DNA from: Syntrophobacterales bacterium
Lineage (GTDB): Bacteria; Desulfobacterota; Syntrophorhabdia; Syntrophorhabdales; WCHB1-27
NCBI GenBank assembly: GCA_017881765.1
Contig: JADGQN010000312.1
Coordinates: forward strand, 1-5,916
Direction of reading: 5' to 3'
Length of the DNA: 5,916 bases
In this document: positions 1-5,428 of the stretch, in pieces
Position numbering within the stretch: the stretch's first letter is position 1
Layout of the letters: every line of letters starts with the position of its first letter
Position numbers and translations under genes: made by a program
The notes under the pieces: generated by a model
The model's input: the letters and a program-made list of their open reading frames with translations, nothing else
Told to the model about the DNA's origin: nothing
The model's database searches: none

Positions 1-205
1 GACGATCAGGAAGGTGCTCGATGGGTAGGCTTCTGTTCCAGCTTTCAAATGGCAATGCGCAATCCTCCCGGTCATTCCCGAATTCCGCATTTGCAGGTGC
101 ACGCGATAGCCCACGCAGTTTCATTTGGTACTTCCTGTAATCGTGTCCCAACCGTGCTCCGGCTTGGTTCAACATTACACTCGTTAATCTGCAGCCGGTC
201 AGCAT
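1..205 (-). CDS. Possible partial reading frame leaving the left edge, unknown function
   Basis: A minus-strand frame is open from an ATG at 205 through in-frame ATGs at 175 and 124 to the left edge, 68 codons in all. The best ribosome binding site, AGGAAG, lies about 6-8 bases before the ATG at 124, so the true start may be there; the product would then begin MKLRGLSRAPANAEFG and be hydrophilic. I recognise no family or domain. It lies 154 bases downstream of the ChrA-like gene on the same strand and could belong to that transcript. The opposite strand is also open from 1 to 204, so an open frame here is weak evidence by itself. It may be only chance. Confidence 0.22.
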   Translation of the reverse strand, partial: MLTGCRLTSVMLNQAGARLGHDYRKYQMKLRGLSRAPANAEFGNDREDCALPFESWNRSLPIEHLPDR

Positions 206-359
206 AAGTCCGAAGTGTCAGCCGAAGATCCCGGTGCCGATCAGTGACGCGAATGCTGCCGTAATTGCCCCAGCCTTTGCGAAAGCTCCTATCGCATGCT
301 TATGTTTGTAACCCCATCAACGGTCATGATCGGGCAGATAGCGCCGTATGCGTTTGCAT
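206..359. other. Intergenic stretch downstream of the ChrA-like gene
   Basis: No convincing gene is visible. On the minus strand, positions 298-221 read as a short Ala/Gly-rich hydrophobic peptide (AIGAFAKAGAITAAF...) that ends in a TGA at 220-218. It has no start codon and a stop lies a few codons upstream, so it is either chance or the worn tail of a membrane protein. No stem followed by a T-run that would end the minus-strand operon was found. Confidence 0.4.
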
Positions 360-1517
360 CTACGTGACCAGCTTGTAGACCAATCCTATCATACCTCCCG
401 CCAATAAGATCCACGCGGAATTGACCCTGAACCGGAACAGCACAAAGGCCGAGACCGCAGCCAACATCAACGAAAGCCAGTCTACGATCGCGGCACGGCC
501 AAGCTGCCACGTCACACCTGCCATGAGACCGAGCGCCCCCACGTTGACTCCGTCCAGGAAAGCGCCCGCCCAAAGGGAGCGGCGCAGCCTGGCGACCAGT
601 GGGAAAACTGCAGCAGCAAAAAAGAAGGAGGGCAGGAAAATTCCCAGTGTCCCGAGCAGGGCCCCGGGCACGCCTCCCAGGAGATACCCTATGAACGTGG
701 CGGTTGTGAAGACAGGCCCGGGCGTGAACTGACCCACAGCCACGGCATCGAGAATCTGATGGTCTGTCAGCCAGCCCAGGCGATCGACAAAGTCGCTGCG
801 CAGAAAGGCGAGCAGCACGTAGCCTGAGCCAAAGACAACCGAGCCTATTTTGAGACAGGTGAGGAAGAGGTTTGCGAGGCTGAATTGCGCCATGGCGGTC
901 GGTAGTGCAACGCCGGGAAGGAAAGCAAGAAGAGAGAGCTTGTCCCCTCGCCGGAGATGCCCTCCGTTTTTGATTGCCATCACCAGGAGCCCGCTGCCAA
1001 AGATAAGCGCTATGGCATTCAGTCCTCCCAGATACGACCCGAGGACGAGAAGCCCGACAGCCGCAAGCAGCGGTCCCTTGACCGCGGTCCTCAGTAACTT
1101 CCACAGGGCCTGGACGATTACCGCCACGACAACGGGCTTGATACCGAAGAGCAGCCACACCGCCTGGGGGGCACTTCCGTATTGCACATACGCCCATGCG
1201 AGCGCCAGCACGATGAGCATGGCCGGCAGGATGAAGCAGACCCCTCCCGCGATGAGCCCCCGCCATCCGGCTCGCTCATATCCCAGGTAGATGGCCATTT
1301 CTGTCGAGCTTGGCCCCGGAATTAGGTTGGCCGCTCCAAGAAGATCCAGGAAGCGATCTTCACTCACCCATCTGCGTCGCTGGCACGCCTCGTCGTGCAT
1401 CATCGCGATATGGGCAGCGGGTCCGCCAAAGGCAATCGTGCCGAGCTTCAGAAAGACGCCCGCCACTTCGCGTACCGAGCGATTTTTGCTGGCCGGTATA
1501 TCCCTGCTCTTATCCAT
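360..1517 (-). CDS. chrA: CHR-family (chromate ion) transporter, full-length two-domain type
   Basis: An inner-membrane transporter of the CHR superfamily, whose studied members export chromate; family membership is clear, the substrate is inferred. At 385 residues it matches the long, two-domain form. Each half carries the family signature. Half one has FGGPAAHIAMM (residues 30-40) and NLIPGPSSTEMAIYLGY (64-80). Half two has FGSGYVLLAFL (229-239) and GQFTPGPVFTTATFIGYLLGG (262-282). Hydrophobic segments fill most of the rest, at about 87-110, 122-137, 149-182, 283-308 and 344-385. The ATG at 1517 lies 6 bases past the stop of the lipoprotein gene and has no Shine-Dalgarno motif, so translation probably depends on coupling to that gene. 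It is the last certain gene of a four-gene minus-strand operon. Some CHR proteins carry other anions such as sulfate, and nothing here distinguishes these. Confidence 0.93.
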   Translation of the reverse strand: MDKSRDIPASKNRSVREVAGVFLKLGTIAFGGPAAHIAMMHDEACQRRRWVSEDRFLDLLGAANLIPGPSSTEMAIYLGYERAGWRGLIAGGVCFILPAMLIVLALAWAYVQYGSAPQAVWLLFGIKPVVVAVIVQALWKLLRTAVKGPLLAAVGLLVLGSYLGGLNAIALIFGSGLLVMAIKNGGHLRRGDKLSLLAFLPGVALPTAMAQFSLANLFLTCLKIGSVVFGSGYVLLAFLRSDFVDRLGWLTDHQILDAVAVGQFTPGPVFTTATFIGYLLGGVPGALLGTLGIFLPSFFFAAAVFPLVARLRRSLWAGAFLDGVNVGALGLMAGVTWQLGRAAIVDWLSLMLAAVSAFVLFRFRVNSAWILLAGGMIGLVYKLVT

Positions 1518-1523
1518 AGGGAG

Positions 1524-2144
1524 TTACTTTATCCTGACCCCGTCAAGATATACCGCAGTCCTGCTGATGCCACGAAAAAAGGTCTGGTACCCTCTGCGGC
1601 CCATGGCATAGATCGGCTGGAACTCAAGCGTGTGGGCTTCCCCTTCCTCCAAGGAAATCTTCACCTCGGTGTAGTAGTCGTCGTAGGGCACGCCGAAGAC
1701 CACGTGGTGCGGGCCCGCAGCGAGACGGATTGTCCTGTCGAGCACATACCGCATGCCGTCGCCCCCTTCCGGCAACCTGCCTTCGGGTCCGGAGAGGGGT
1801 GTTTTTTCCAGGGTACCCTTCACCTTCCAGATGATCTCCTGGCCATCCACCTCCAACTCAAAGGGGAAGCCCTCATCGAGTGGCTGTTGTGGTCTCGACT
1901 CAAGGAGATAATGTTGCGGGGTGGGTGTCTTCACCGACGCCTTGAGGGTCAGGTGCACCATCCCTTCAGGTGGCGGCAACGCCTCCTTGACCTCGGTGAA
2001 CACGGTCGTCCTCTGTGGGGCGCTGACCGGCTTTGCTGTTCCGTAGCACCCGCCGAGAGCCGCCATCAGGGCTATGCCTGTCAGGAACGCCATCACGCGT
2101 TTTCTCGGTGCAATGAATGTCAGAGCCCGAACCATTGAGCCCAT
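1524..2144 (-). CDS. Predicted lipoprotein with a PEGA-like C-terminal part, function unknown
   Basis: A 206-residue protein with a lipoprotein-type N-terminus: basic residues RKR (14-16), a hydrophobic stretch (18-30) and a lipobox LGGC ending at Cys33. It should therefore be lipid-anchored in the envelope. The mature part is rich in short beta-like segments. Residues 140-175 (LAAGPHHVVFGVP, then DDYYTEVKISLEEGE) resemble a PEGA-type repeat, a small beta fold common in surface lipoproteins. I recognise no enzyme motif. The start at 2144 is supported by a G-rich ribosome binding site (AAGGGGGGAG) four bases upstream, which overlaps the stop codon of the preceding gene; ATGs at 2135 and 2093 are alternatives. 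The tight spacing on both sides (13 and 6 bases) makes it an operon member between the beta-barrel protein and the CHR transporter, and perhaps a partner of the barrel. Confidence 0.8.
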   Translation of the reverse strand: MGSMVRALTFIAPRKRVMAFLTGIALMAALGGCYGTAKPVSAPQRTTVFTEVKEALPPPEGMVHLTLKASVKTPTPQHYLLESRPQQPLDEGFPFELEVDGQEIIWKVKGTLEKTPLSGPEGRLPEGGDGMRYVLDRTIRLAAGPHHVVFGVPYDDYYTEVKISLEEGEAHTLEFQPIYAMGRRGYQTFFRGISRTAVYLDGVRIK

Positions 2145-2157
2145 ACGGCTCCCCCCT

Positions 2158-2922
2158 TCACTTCTTTTTTTCCGGAGGCCCCCATGTCCAGAGATAGGCC
2201 GCGTAGAAGAAGAAGCTTGCCGGTCCGTGGATATCCGTGCCAGCGGAGCAGATGAAGTGATGGTTCTCGGTGAAGTTGAAAATCGCGCCTATATTGTACC
2301 CTGTCTCGTGCTCCCCGTCGGTCGTGGACGGTGTGATGTGGAATACCTCGGCGCCGACGGTAAGCCATTTGGTGATATCCCGCTGGAGGAGCCAGCCCCC
2401 GTACCAGTAATCCTTGTTGCCCATGCCCGGGTTTATCCAGTAACCACCGCCACCGTAGCTCGTCCACGGCCCCCAGCTCTTTTGGAACCACAGGGGAAGG
2501 AAGAATTGAGTATGGCCGGTTCCCAGGCCCCTGGTGCTGCTCCCTGTCGGCACCTCAAGAAAGGGAAAGATGCCTACCATGGGCACATGGTCACTCTCCT
2601 GAATGAACCGGTACTTGACCCCAAGTTCGATGTCGCCCGGACCGAAGAGGGTCGGCCCGCCCCGAGGGCGACTGTATGCGTCGGGGGCTAGAATGTGGAG
2701 CTGCACGTTGGGCGCCACGCCGTAATTGGCCTCAAGGTGAGGGGCCGTGCCCGAGATCCCATCCTTGTCATTCTGGTACTGGGTCGCTGTGTAGAATTCC
2801 CAGTGCTGATAGTCAACCGGCTCAGGGTCGTCGGTACGAAAAGGCGGGCCGGCAAAGAGTGGAGATGCAGTAACAAGAATACTGAGGAGCATGCCGATGG
2901 TTGTCGCGAGTAGCCTGAGCAT
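2158..2922 (-). CDS. Predicted outer-membrane beta-barrel protein (transporter-like, phenol MetA-pathway type)
   Basis: A 254-residue exported protein. The signal peptide runs MLRLLATTIG to a likely cut after PLFA (residue 24), and the mature part opens with GPPFRTDDPEPVDY, a start I associate with proteins annotated as outer-membrane transporters of the MetA-pathway-of-phenol-degradation type. The rest is rich in alternating aromatic and glycine residues typical of a beta-barrel, e.g. WTSYGGGGYWINPG (about 153-166) and ASFFFYAAYLWTW (235-247), although the C-terminal residue is Lys, not Phe. The start at 2922 has a GGGGA ribosome binding site and gives a clean signal peptide. An ATG at 2973, one base past the upstream stop, would add 17 unlikely polar residues in front of it. 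The cargo is unknown; the neighbours suggest a cell-envelope role. Confidence 0.78.
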   Translation of the reverse strand: MLRLLATTIGMLLSILVTASPLFAGPPFRTDDPEPVDYQHWEFYTATQYQNDKDGISGTAPHLEANYGVAPNVQLHILAPDAYSRPRGGPTLFGPGDIELGVKYRFIQESDHVPMVGIFPFLEVPTGSSTRGLGTGHTQFFLPLWFQKSWGPWTSYGGGGYWINPGMGNKDYWYGGWLLQRDITKWLTVGAEVFHITPSTTDGEHETGYNIGAIFNFTENHHFICSAGTDIHGPASFFFYAAYLWTWGPPEKKK

Positions 2923-2974
2923 GGTTCCCCGTCGCTCGGTCGGTGGTTGAAGGGGTGACTCGAGCCTTGCCATT

Positions 2975-3592
2975 TCAAGGCGTCCGTGGGATCACGATGC
3001 CCAACCGGATGATGAAAGCTGACCAGAGGCATCCCAGGTAATAGGAGATGATGACGTCGCTCGGCCAGTGCGCCCCCAAGCCCACACGGGCAACCCAGCC
3101 GAGAGCAAGAAGAGCAGCGCACAGGATCAGGACCATGGCGCGTAGCACCCCTGAACTTTTCCTCATAGCGAGAATTCCAAGAAAGCCGAAGGTGGCGGCG
3201 TACCTCAGGGCGAACAGGGAAGGAAAGCTGTAGCCCGAAAGTGGTCGAAACACATACACCAGCTTCGGGGAAGGCCTCGGCCGGCCAATCACCGGGCCGA
3301 GCCACTTTCCCAGCGCCAGCATTCCCGCAAGACTGATAATGGAAAGAAACGCAGCCCGCCATCCTGCCAGTACCCAGGAAAGGGCAAAGATAAGCGCAAG
3401 GATAACGAGGATCCGAGGGAATTCTGCCGTCCGTGAGACCGCTTCCGCCCAATTTAGGTTTTGGGGGAGCAGCGATTGCGCCCACCTCTCAGTAGCCACG
3501 TCGCCTGGAAAGAAGGCAGAATATTTCGTGACCAACATGACAAGAACGGCAATGATGAGGAGCCCGATCCATACAGAATAGTTAGGGCGCAT
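2975..3592 (-). CDS. PAP2-superfamily membrane protein with an altered motif 2
   Basis: A polytopic inner-membrane protein of the PAP2 (type 2 phosphatidic acid phosphatase) superfamily, whose members usually dephosphorylate lipid phosphates such as phosphatidylglycerophosphate or undecaprenyl diphosphate. From the ATG at 3592 it is 205 residues; an ATG at 3628 would add 12. Numbering from 3628: motif 1 is GRPRP (115-119), with a lysine at 108 that sits further away than in the usual K-x6-RP; motif 3 is ARVGLGAHWPSD (180-191), with the nucleophile-type His187 and Asp191 kept. Motif 2, normally PSGH, reads PSLF (136-139), so the usual acid-base histidine is absent. Membrane helices lie at about 17-34, 73-106, 142-155, 162-180 and 192-210. 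It is the first gene of the operon. Membership is secure, but ordinary catalysis is doubtful. Confidence 0.82.
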   Translation of the reverse strand: MRPNYSVWIGLLIIAVLVMLVTKYSAFFPGDVATERWAQSLLPQNLNWAEAVSRTAEFPRILVILALIFALSWVLAGWRAAFLSIISLAGMLALGKWLGPVIGRPRPSPKLVYVFRPLSGYSFPSLFALRYAATFGFLGILAMRKSSGVLRAMVLILCAALLALGWVARVGLGAHWPSDVIISYYLGCLWSAFIIRLGIVIPRTP

Positions 3593-3714
3593 GGCATGCA
3601 CCCTTATATGTCCCCAGTGCACTCCCATCCTACTATCAAAGTTAAAACGTTCTCAACCGGATATCAATGCCCCTGGAAGGCGAGGACTTACAAGTAAGCA
3701 TTAAGAGGAGAGGG

Positions 3715-3777
3715 ATGCAGCAGGTCATCTATACAAAGCAGACGGTTCGAATAGAAAATCACCATTTGAGGTGGTAA
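3715..3777 (+). CDS. Possible 20-codon leader-type small ORF
   Basis: A plus-strand ATG at 3715 follows an AGGAGAGGG ribosome binding site and opens a 20-codon frame (MQQVIYTKQ...HHLRW) ending in TAA at 3775-3777. That stop overlaps the ATG of a 13-codon frame (3777-3818, MANTGNKLWVNSS), and a 16-codon frame (3823-3873) follows after 4 bases. The chain and the TAATG overlap resemble coupled translation, but peptides this short arise by chance often. No family is recognised. It would lie in the 5' leader of the SYLF gene if transcription begins upstream of 3715. Confidence 0.25.
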   Translation: MQQVIYTKQTVRIENHHLRW

Positions 3778-3809
3778 TGGCGAACACCGGAAATAAGCTC
3801 TGGGTGAAT

Positions 3810-3870
3810 AGTAGTTAGGTGAATGAGAGGCTCCATGTCTTCCTCAAGTGGTACCCTTGGCTTAACTACT
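3810..3870 (+). repeat. Inverted repeat, 8-base arms, leader region
   Basis: AGTAGTTA at 3810-3817 is exactly complementary to TAACTACT at 3863-3870, and the pairing can extend inward with G-T and G-C pairs. The 45-base loop contains a second small stem (GAGG 3827-3830 with CCTC about 3841-3844). GGTGAAT is directly repeated at 3803-3809 and 3818-3824, around the left arm. It could be an RNA secondary structure in a leader, or a spaced protein-binding site. Confidence 0.4.
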
Positions 3871-3941
3871 TAACCAGGCAATAGTGCAAACTGAAAGAAT
3901 TCGGTGCCCTATTCCACGGCTGAGATTGCTGGCAAGAATTC

Positions 3942-3970
3942 TCGGCCCAGGTGGGCTGGCATCTTGTTTT
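3942..3970 (+). terminator. Hairpin followed by T-rich tract, possible terminator or attenuator
   Basis: TCGGCCC (3942-3948) pairs with GGGCTGG (3953-3959) around the loop AGGT, a 7-pair stem that includes three G-T pairs. It is followed by CATCTTGTTTT, so it has the shape of a weak intrinsic terminator on the plus strand. It sits only 56 bases before the SYLF start codon, with no upstream plus-strand gene of normal size to end. It may therefore end a small RNA or leader transcript, or be a protein-binding palindrome next to the promoter. Confidence 0.33.
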
Positions 3971-3992
3971 CCAATAATCCCTGTCTTAGGTT
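3964..3992 (+). promoter_or_regulatory. Candidate sigma-70 promoter of the SYLF gene
   Basis: TTGTTT (3964-3969) and TAGGTT (3987-3992) are separated by 17 bases, a fair match to -35 and -10 elements. Transcription would begin near 3999, leaving a 5' leader of about 27 bases with the strong GGGAGGA ribosome binding site at 4013-4019. The -35 overlaps the T-rich tail of the hairpin at 3942-3959. Confidence 0.38.
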
Positions 3993-4025
3993 AGAAGAAA
4001 TGCGTATCTTAAGGGAGGAAGGCTC

Positions 4026-4592
4026 ATGAGAAAACACCTTGGCATCCTGATGGTTGTCGTACTGCTCTCCTCGTTGTGTGTCGCGCTCGTGCTCATTCCA
4101 GACGGGGCTTGGGCGGCGACAAAGAAAGAGATCAACGCAAGTGTGGACGTAGCCCTTAATCGTTTCGCCACGGACATAAAGGGGGCCGATGAATTCCTCA
4201 AGGCCGCGAAGGGTACACTCGTGATGCCGAGGGTCAAGCAGGCCGGCCTTATCATAGGGGGGAAGTACGGCAACGGAGCCCTAAGGGTCGATGGGAAAAG
4301 CGTCGGCTACTACAACATGGCCGCAGCTTCTGCCGGGCTCCAAATTGGCGCGCAGGAATCGAACATCATCCTCTGCTTCATGGATGAGGCAGTCCTCAAA
4401 AAGTTCAGGGCTAGCAAGGGCTGGCAGGTGGGCGTTGACGGCACCGTTGCCCTGGTTACCATAGGAGCGGGCGGTTCGGTAGATACCACCAAACTGAAAG
4501 AGCCCATCGTGGGGTTCGTCTTCGGCCAGGCAGGCCTTATGGCCGGGATCACCCTGGAAGGGTTGAAATTCACGAAAACTAATCCGAAGTAA
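4026..4592 (+). CDS. Secreted lipid-binding SYLF-domain (Ysc84/DUF500-type) protein
   Basis: A 188-residue exported protein. The signal peptide has a basic start (MRKH), a long hydrophobic core (residues 5-24) and a likely cut after GAWA (Ala30). The mature protein matches the SYLF domain: a helical opening (EINASVDVALNRF), then AKGTLVMPRVKQAGLIIGGKYG (62-82) with the family-typical AxGxLVxPxVxxAGxxxGG pattern, GYYNMAAASAGLQIGAQ (94-110), and a glycine-rich C-terminal strand region including FVFGQAGLMAGITLEG. SYLF proteins bind acidic lipids or phosphoinositides, and bacterial forms are thought to act in the periplasm or at membranes. The start is fixed by a strong GGGAGGA ribosome binding site 6 bases upstream. 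It stands alone, facing away from the minus-strand operon. The family call is secure; the cellular role is not known. Confidence 0.9.
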   Translation: MRKHLGILMVVVLLSSLCVALVLIPDGAWAATKKEINASVDVALNRFATDIKGADEFLKAAKGTLVMPRVKQAGLIIGGKYGNGALRVDGKSVGYYNMAAASAGLQIGAQESNIILCFMDEAVLKKFRASKGWQVGVDGTVALVTIGAGGSVDTTKLKEPIVGFVFGQAGLMAGITLEGLKFTKTNPK

Positions 4593-4612
4593 AGCGGTCC
4601 CTTCAACTGCTT
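4592..4612 (+). terminator. Weak hairpin directly after the SYLF gene
   Basis: AAGCGGT (4592-4598) pairs with ACTGCTT (4606-4612) with one G-T pair and a 7-base loop, beginning at the stop codon. What follows is CTCATC, not a T-run, so it is a poor intrinsic terminator, though it could protect the 3' end of the message. Confidence 0.22.
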
Positions 4613-5042
4613 CTCATCAAACAAAGGGGGTGGCGAAACAGTCGCTTGGCCCCTGAGAGGAGTCGGCAACAATGACAGGCAACTATGCCTTGCCCTCCTG
4701 CCTGCACCATGTGTTGGAATTACGTATGCCCCTTGCTCACTTTTTGAATTTATAATCTTTACGTCTTTCCACTCACAAAATCTGCAAGATAGGGTGGAAG
4801 CAGAATTGTGAATGACTTCCTGTACTGGTGCATCGGTCCTTCGCAGGCCGAGATCCACATTACAATTGGTATCATAGACTTCTTCCTTTGAGACTCGACA
4901 GTCAATCAGTCACATAACGGCTGCCAATTTCATACCGATGCAGTATAAGCAGTCTGTATTTATTATCATGCGTACCGACCGAGCGTTTTGAGGGCCTTTT
5001 TTGTAGCGATTCCTTGACACAACACGCTGACGGGCCATAGAA
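4593..5042. other. Noncoding stretch with short inverted repeats, AT-richer
   Basis: No credible gene was found in these 450 bases. The first part holds GGGG/CCCC plus GCGA/TCGC arms (about 4627-4653), then CAGGCA (4676-4681), which can pair with TGCCTG (4699-4704), while AGGCA can instead pair with TGCCT at 4686-4690; GGCAAC is repeated at 4665-4670 and 4678-4683. From about 4740 the sequence is AT-rich, with a perfect TATAAT at 4751-4756 but no -35 element at the right distance. The missing membrane part of the permease remnant would be expected here and is not recognisable. Confidence 0.5.
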
Positions 5043-5043
5043 T
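5014..5043 (+). promoter_or_regulatory. Near-consensus sigma-70 promoter at the permease remnant
   Basis: A perfect TTGACA (5014-5019) and TAGAAT (5038-5043, five of six bases matching TATAAT) are separated by 18 bases. Transcription would start near 5050, inside the permease remnant and after its only possible start codon. It therefore cannot express that frame from its beginning and would more plausibly drive a leader for the rhomboid gene at 5429, or it is accidental. Confidence 0.45.
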
Positions 5044-5309
5044 TGCAGCAAGTACGAGAATTCTTTGACCCCCTGGTCGGCTATGTTCGTAGACTCGCGT
5101 CTGATCATCCCGACCGTTCCATAGCGGTCATCGTCCCGGAGCTTGTCCAAAGAAAGTGGTACCATTTCCTTATCCCTCACCGCGCTACGTTGATTAAACA
5201 GGTGCTTCTTCTCAGAGGAGGCCCTCAGATTGTTATTATCGATGTTCCCTGGTACCTGCGTGAAGAGAAGCCAAAAAAGAAGCAGACACACCGCCAGAAC
5301 AAAGCATAG
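5043..5309 (+). pseudogene. C-terminal remnant of an APC-type amino-acid permease
   Basis: An 88-codon frame that looks like the cytoplasmic tail of long APC-superfamily amino-acid permeases (typically about 600 residues or more). The recognisable pattern is FFDPLVGYVRRL (residues 7-18), HPDRSIAVIVPELVQRKWY (22-40), then an HRATLIKQVLLLRGG segment and IVIIDVPWYL (63-72), followed by a lysine-rich end. No membrane segments remain. An in-frame TGA lies at 5028-5030, and the 450 bases upstream show no permease sequence. The only start is a TTG at 5043 without a ribosome binding site, and it overlaps the -10 box of a good promoter. The simplest reading is a decayed gene that lost its 5' part by deletion or rearrangement. 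A free-standing small soluble protein is possible but less likely, since the domain itself reads intact. Confidence 0.72.
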
Positions 5310-5318
5310 ATTAGTGTA

Positions 5319-5347
5319 TTGCCTTTAAGACATTTCGTGCTTACTAT
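5319..5347 (+). promoter_or_regulatory. Candidate promoter of the rhomboid gene
   Basis: TTGCCT (5319-5324) and TACTAT (5342-5347) are 17 bases apart, each matching four of six consensus bases. Transcription would begin near 5354, about 75 bases before the rhomboid ATG. A small palindrome, ATCCG (5346-5350) with CGGAT (5357-5361), covers the predicted start site and could be an operator. Confidence 0.3.
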
Positions 5348-5428
5348 CCGACAGGACGGATGAGGGCGCCCGATCCAGGCGAATGAAAAGTGGCCCTCGA
5401 AGAAAAAGCATAAGGCTGCCCCGACGTT

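Larger units (their letters stand above)
3629..4025. other. Divergent intergenic region with leader-like features
   Basis: This 397-base stretch separates the minus-strand operon from the plus-strand SYLF gene and should hold promoters for both. It is less GC-rich than the flanking genes. For the minus strand only a poor promoter match was seen (TTGAGA read from 3656-3651 and TAGTAG from 3635-3630, a spacer of 15). For the plus strand it holds three tiny reading frames (3715-3873), an inverted repeat (3810-3870), a hairpin followed by T-rich sequence (3942-3970) and a candidate promoter (3964-3992), each listed separately. AGAATTC occurs twice, at 3896-3902 and 3936-3942. No gene of normal size is visible. 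Confidence 0.6.

Noticed and set aside
289..1266. 325-codon minus-strand frame
   Set aside because: It overlaps the ChrA-like gene in another frame of the same strand; its Arg/Gly/Cys-rich composition has no family pattern, while the ChrA frame has clear motifs.
1395..2138. 247-codon plus-strand frame
   Set aside because: Antisense to the lipoprotein gene and the start of the ChrA-like gene; low-complexity His/Arg/Leu composition with no recognisable domain.
2074..2691. 205-codon plus-strand frame
   Set aside because: Antisense shadow of the beta-barrel gene, which has a signal peptide and family-like sequence.
2688..3485. 265-codon minus-strand frame
   Set aside because: It spans parts of both the PAP2 and beta-barrel genes in another frame and would contradict their clear domain sequences.
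3925..3960. Possible sigma-54 promoter (TGGCA motifs at 3930 and 3957)
   Set aside because: The GG and GC elements are not at the required spacing of 10 bases in either case.
4751..4756. Perfect TATAAT
   Set aside because: No -35 element at 15-19 bases upstream (the nearest TTG hexamer is only 12 away), no extended -10, and no gene close downstream.
4310..4858. 182-codon minus-strand frame
   Set aside because: Antisense to the SYLF gene, extending into noncoding sequence, with no family resemblance.
4992..5003. T-run (GGCCTTTTTTG) as an intrinsic terminator
   Set aside because: No stem of useful length could be paired immediately upstream of the T-run.
4902..5291. 129-codon minus-strand frame
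   Set aside because: Antisense to the permease remnant, whose plus-strand translation has a clear family pattern.
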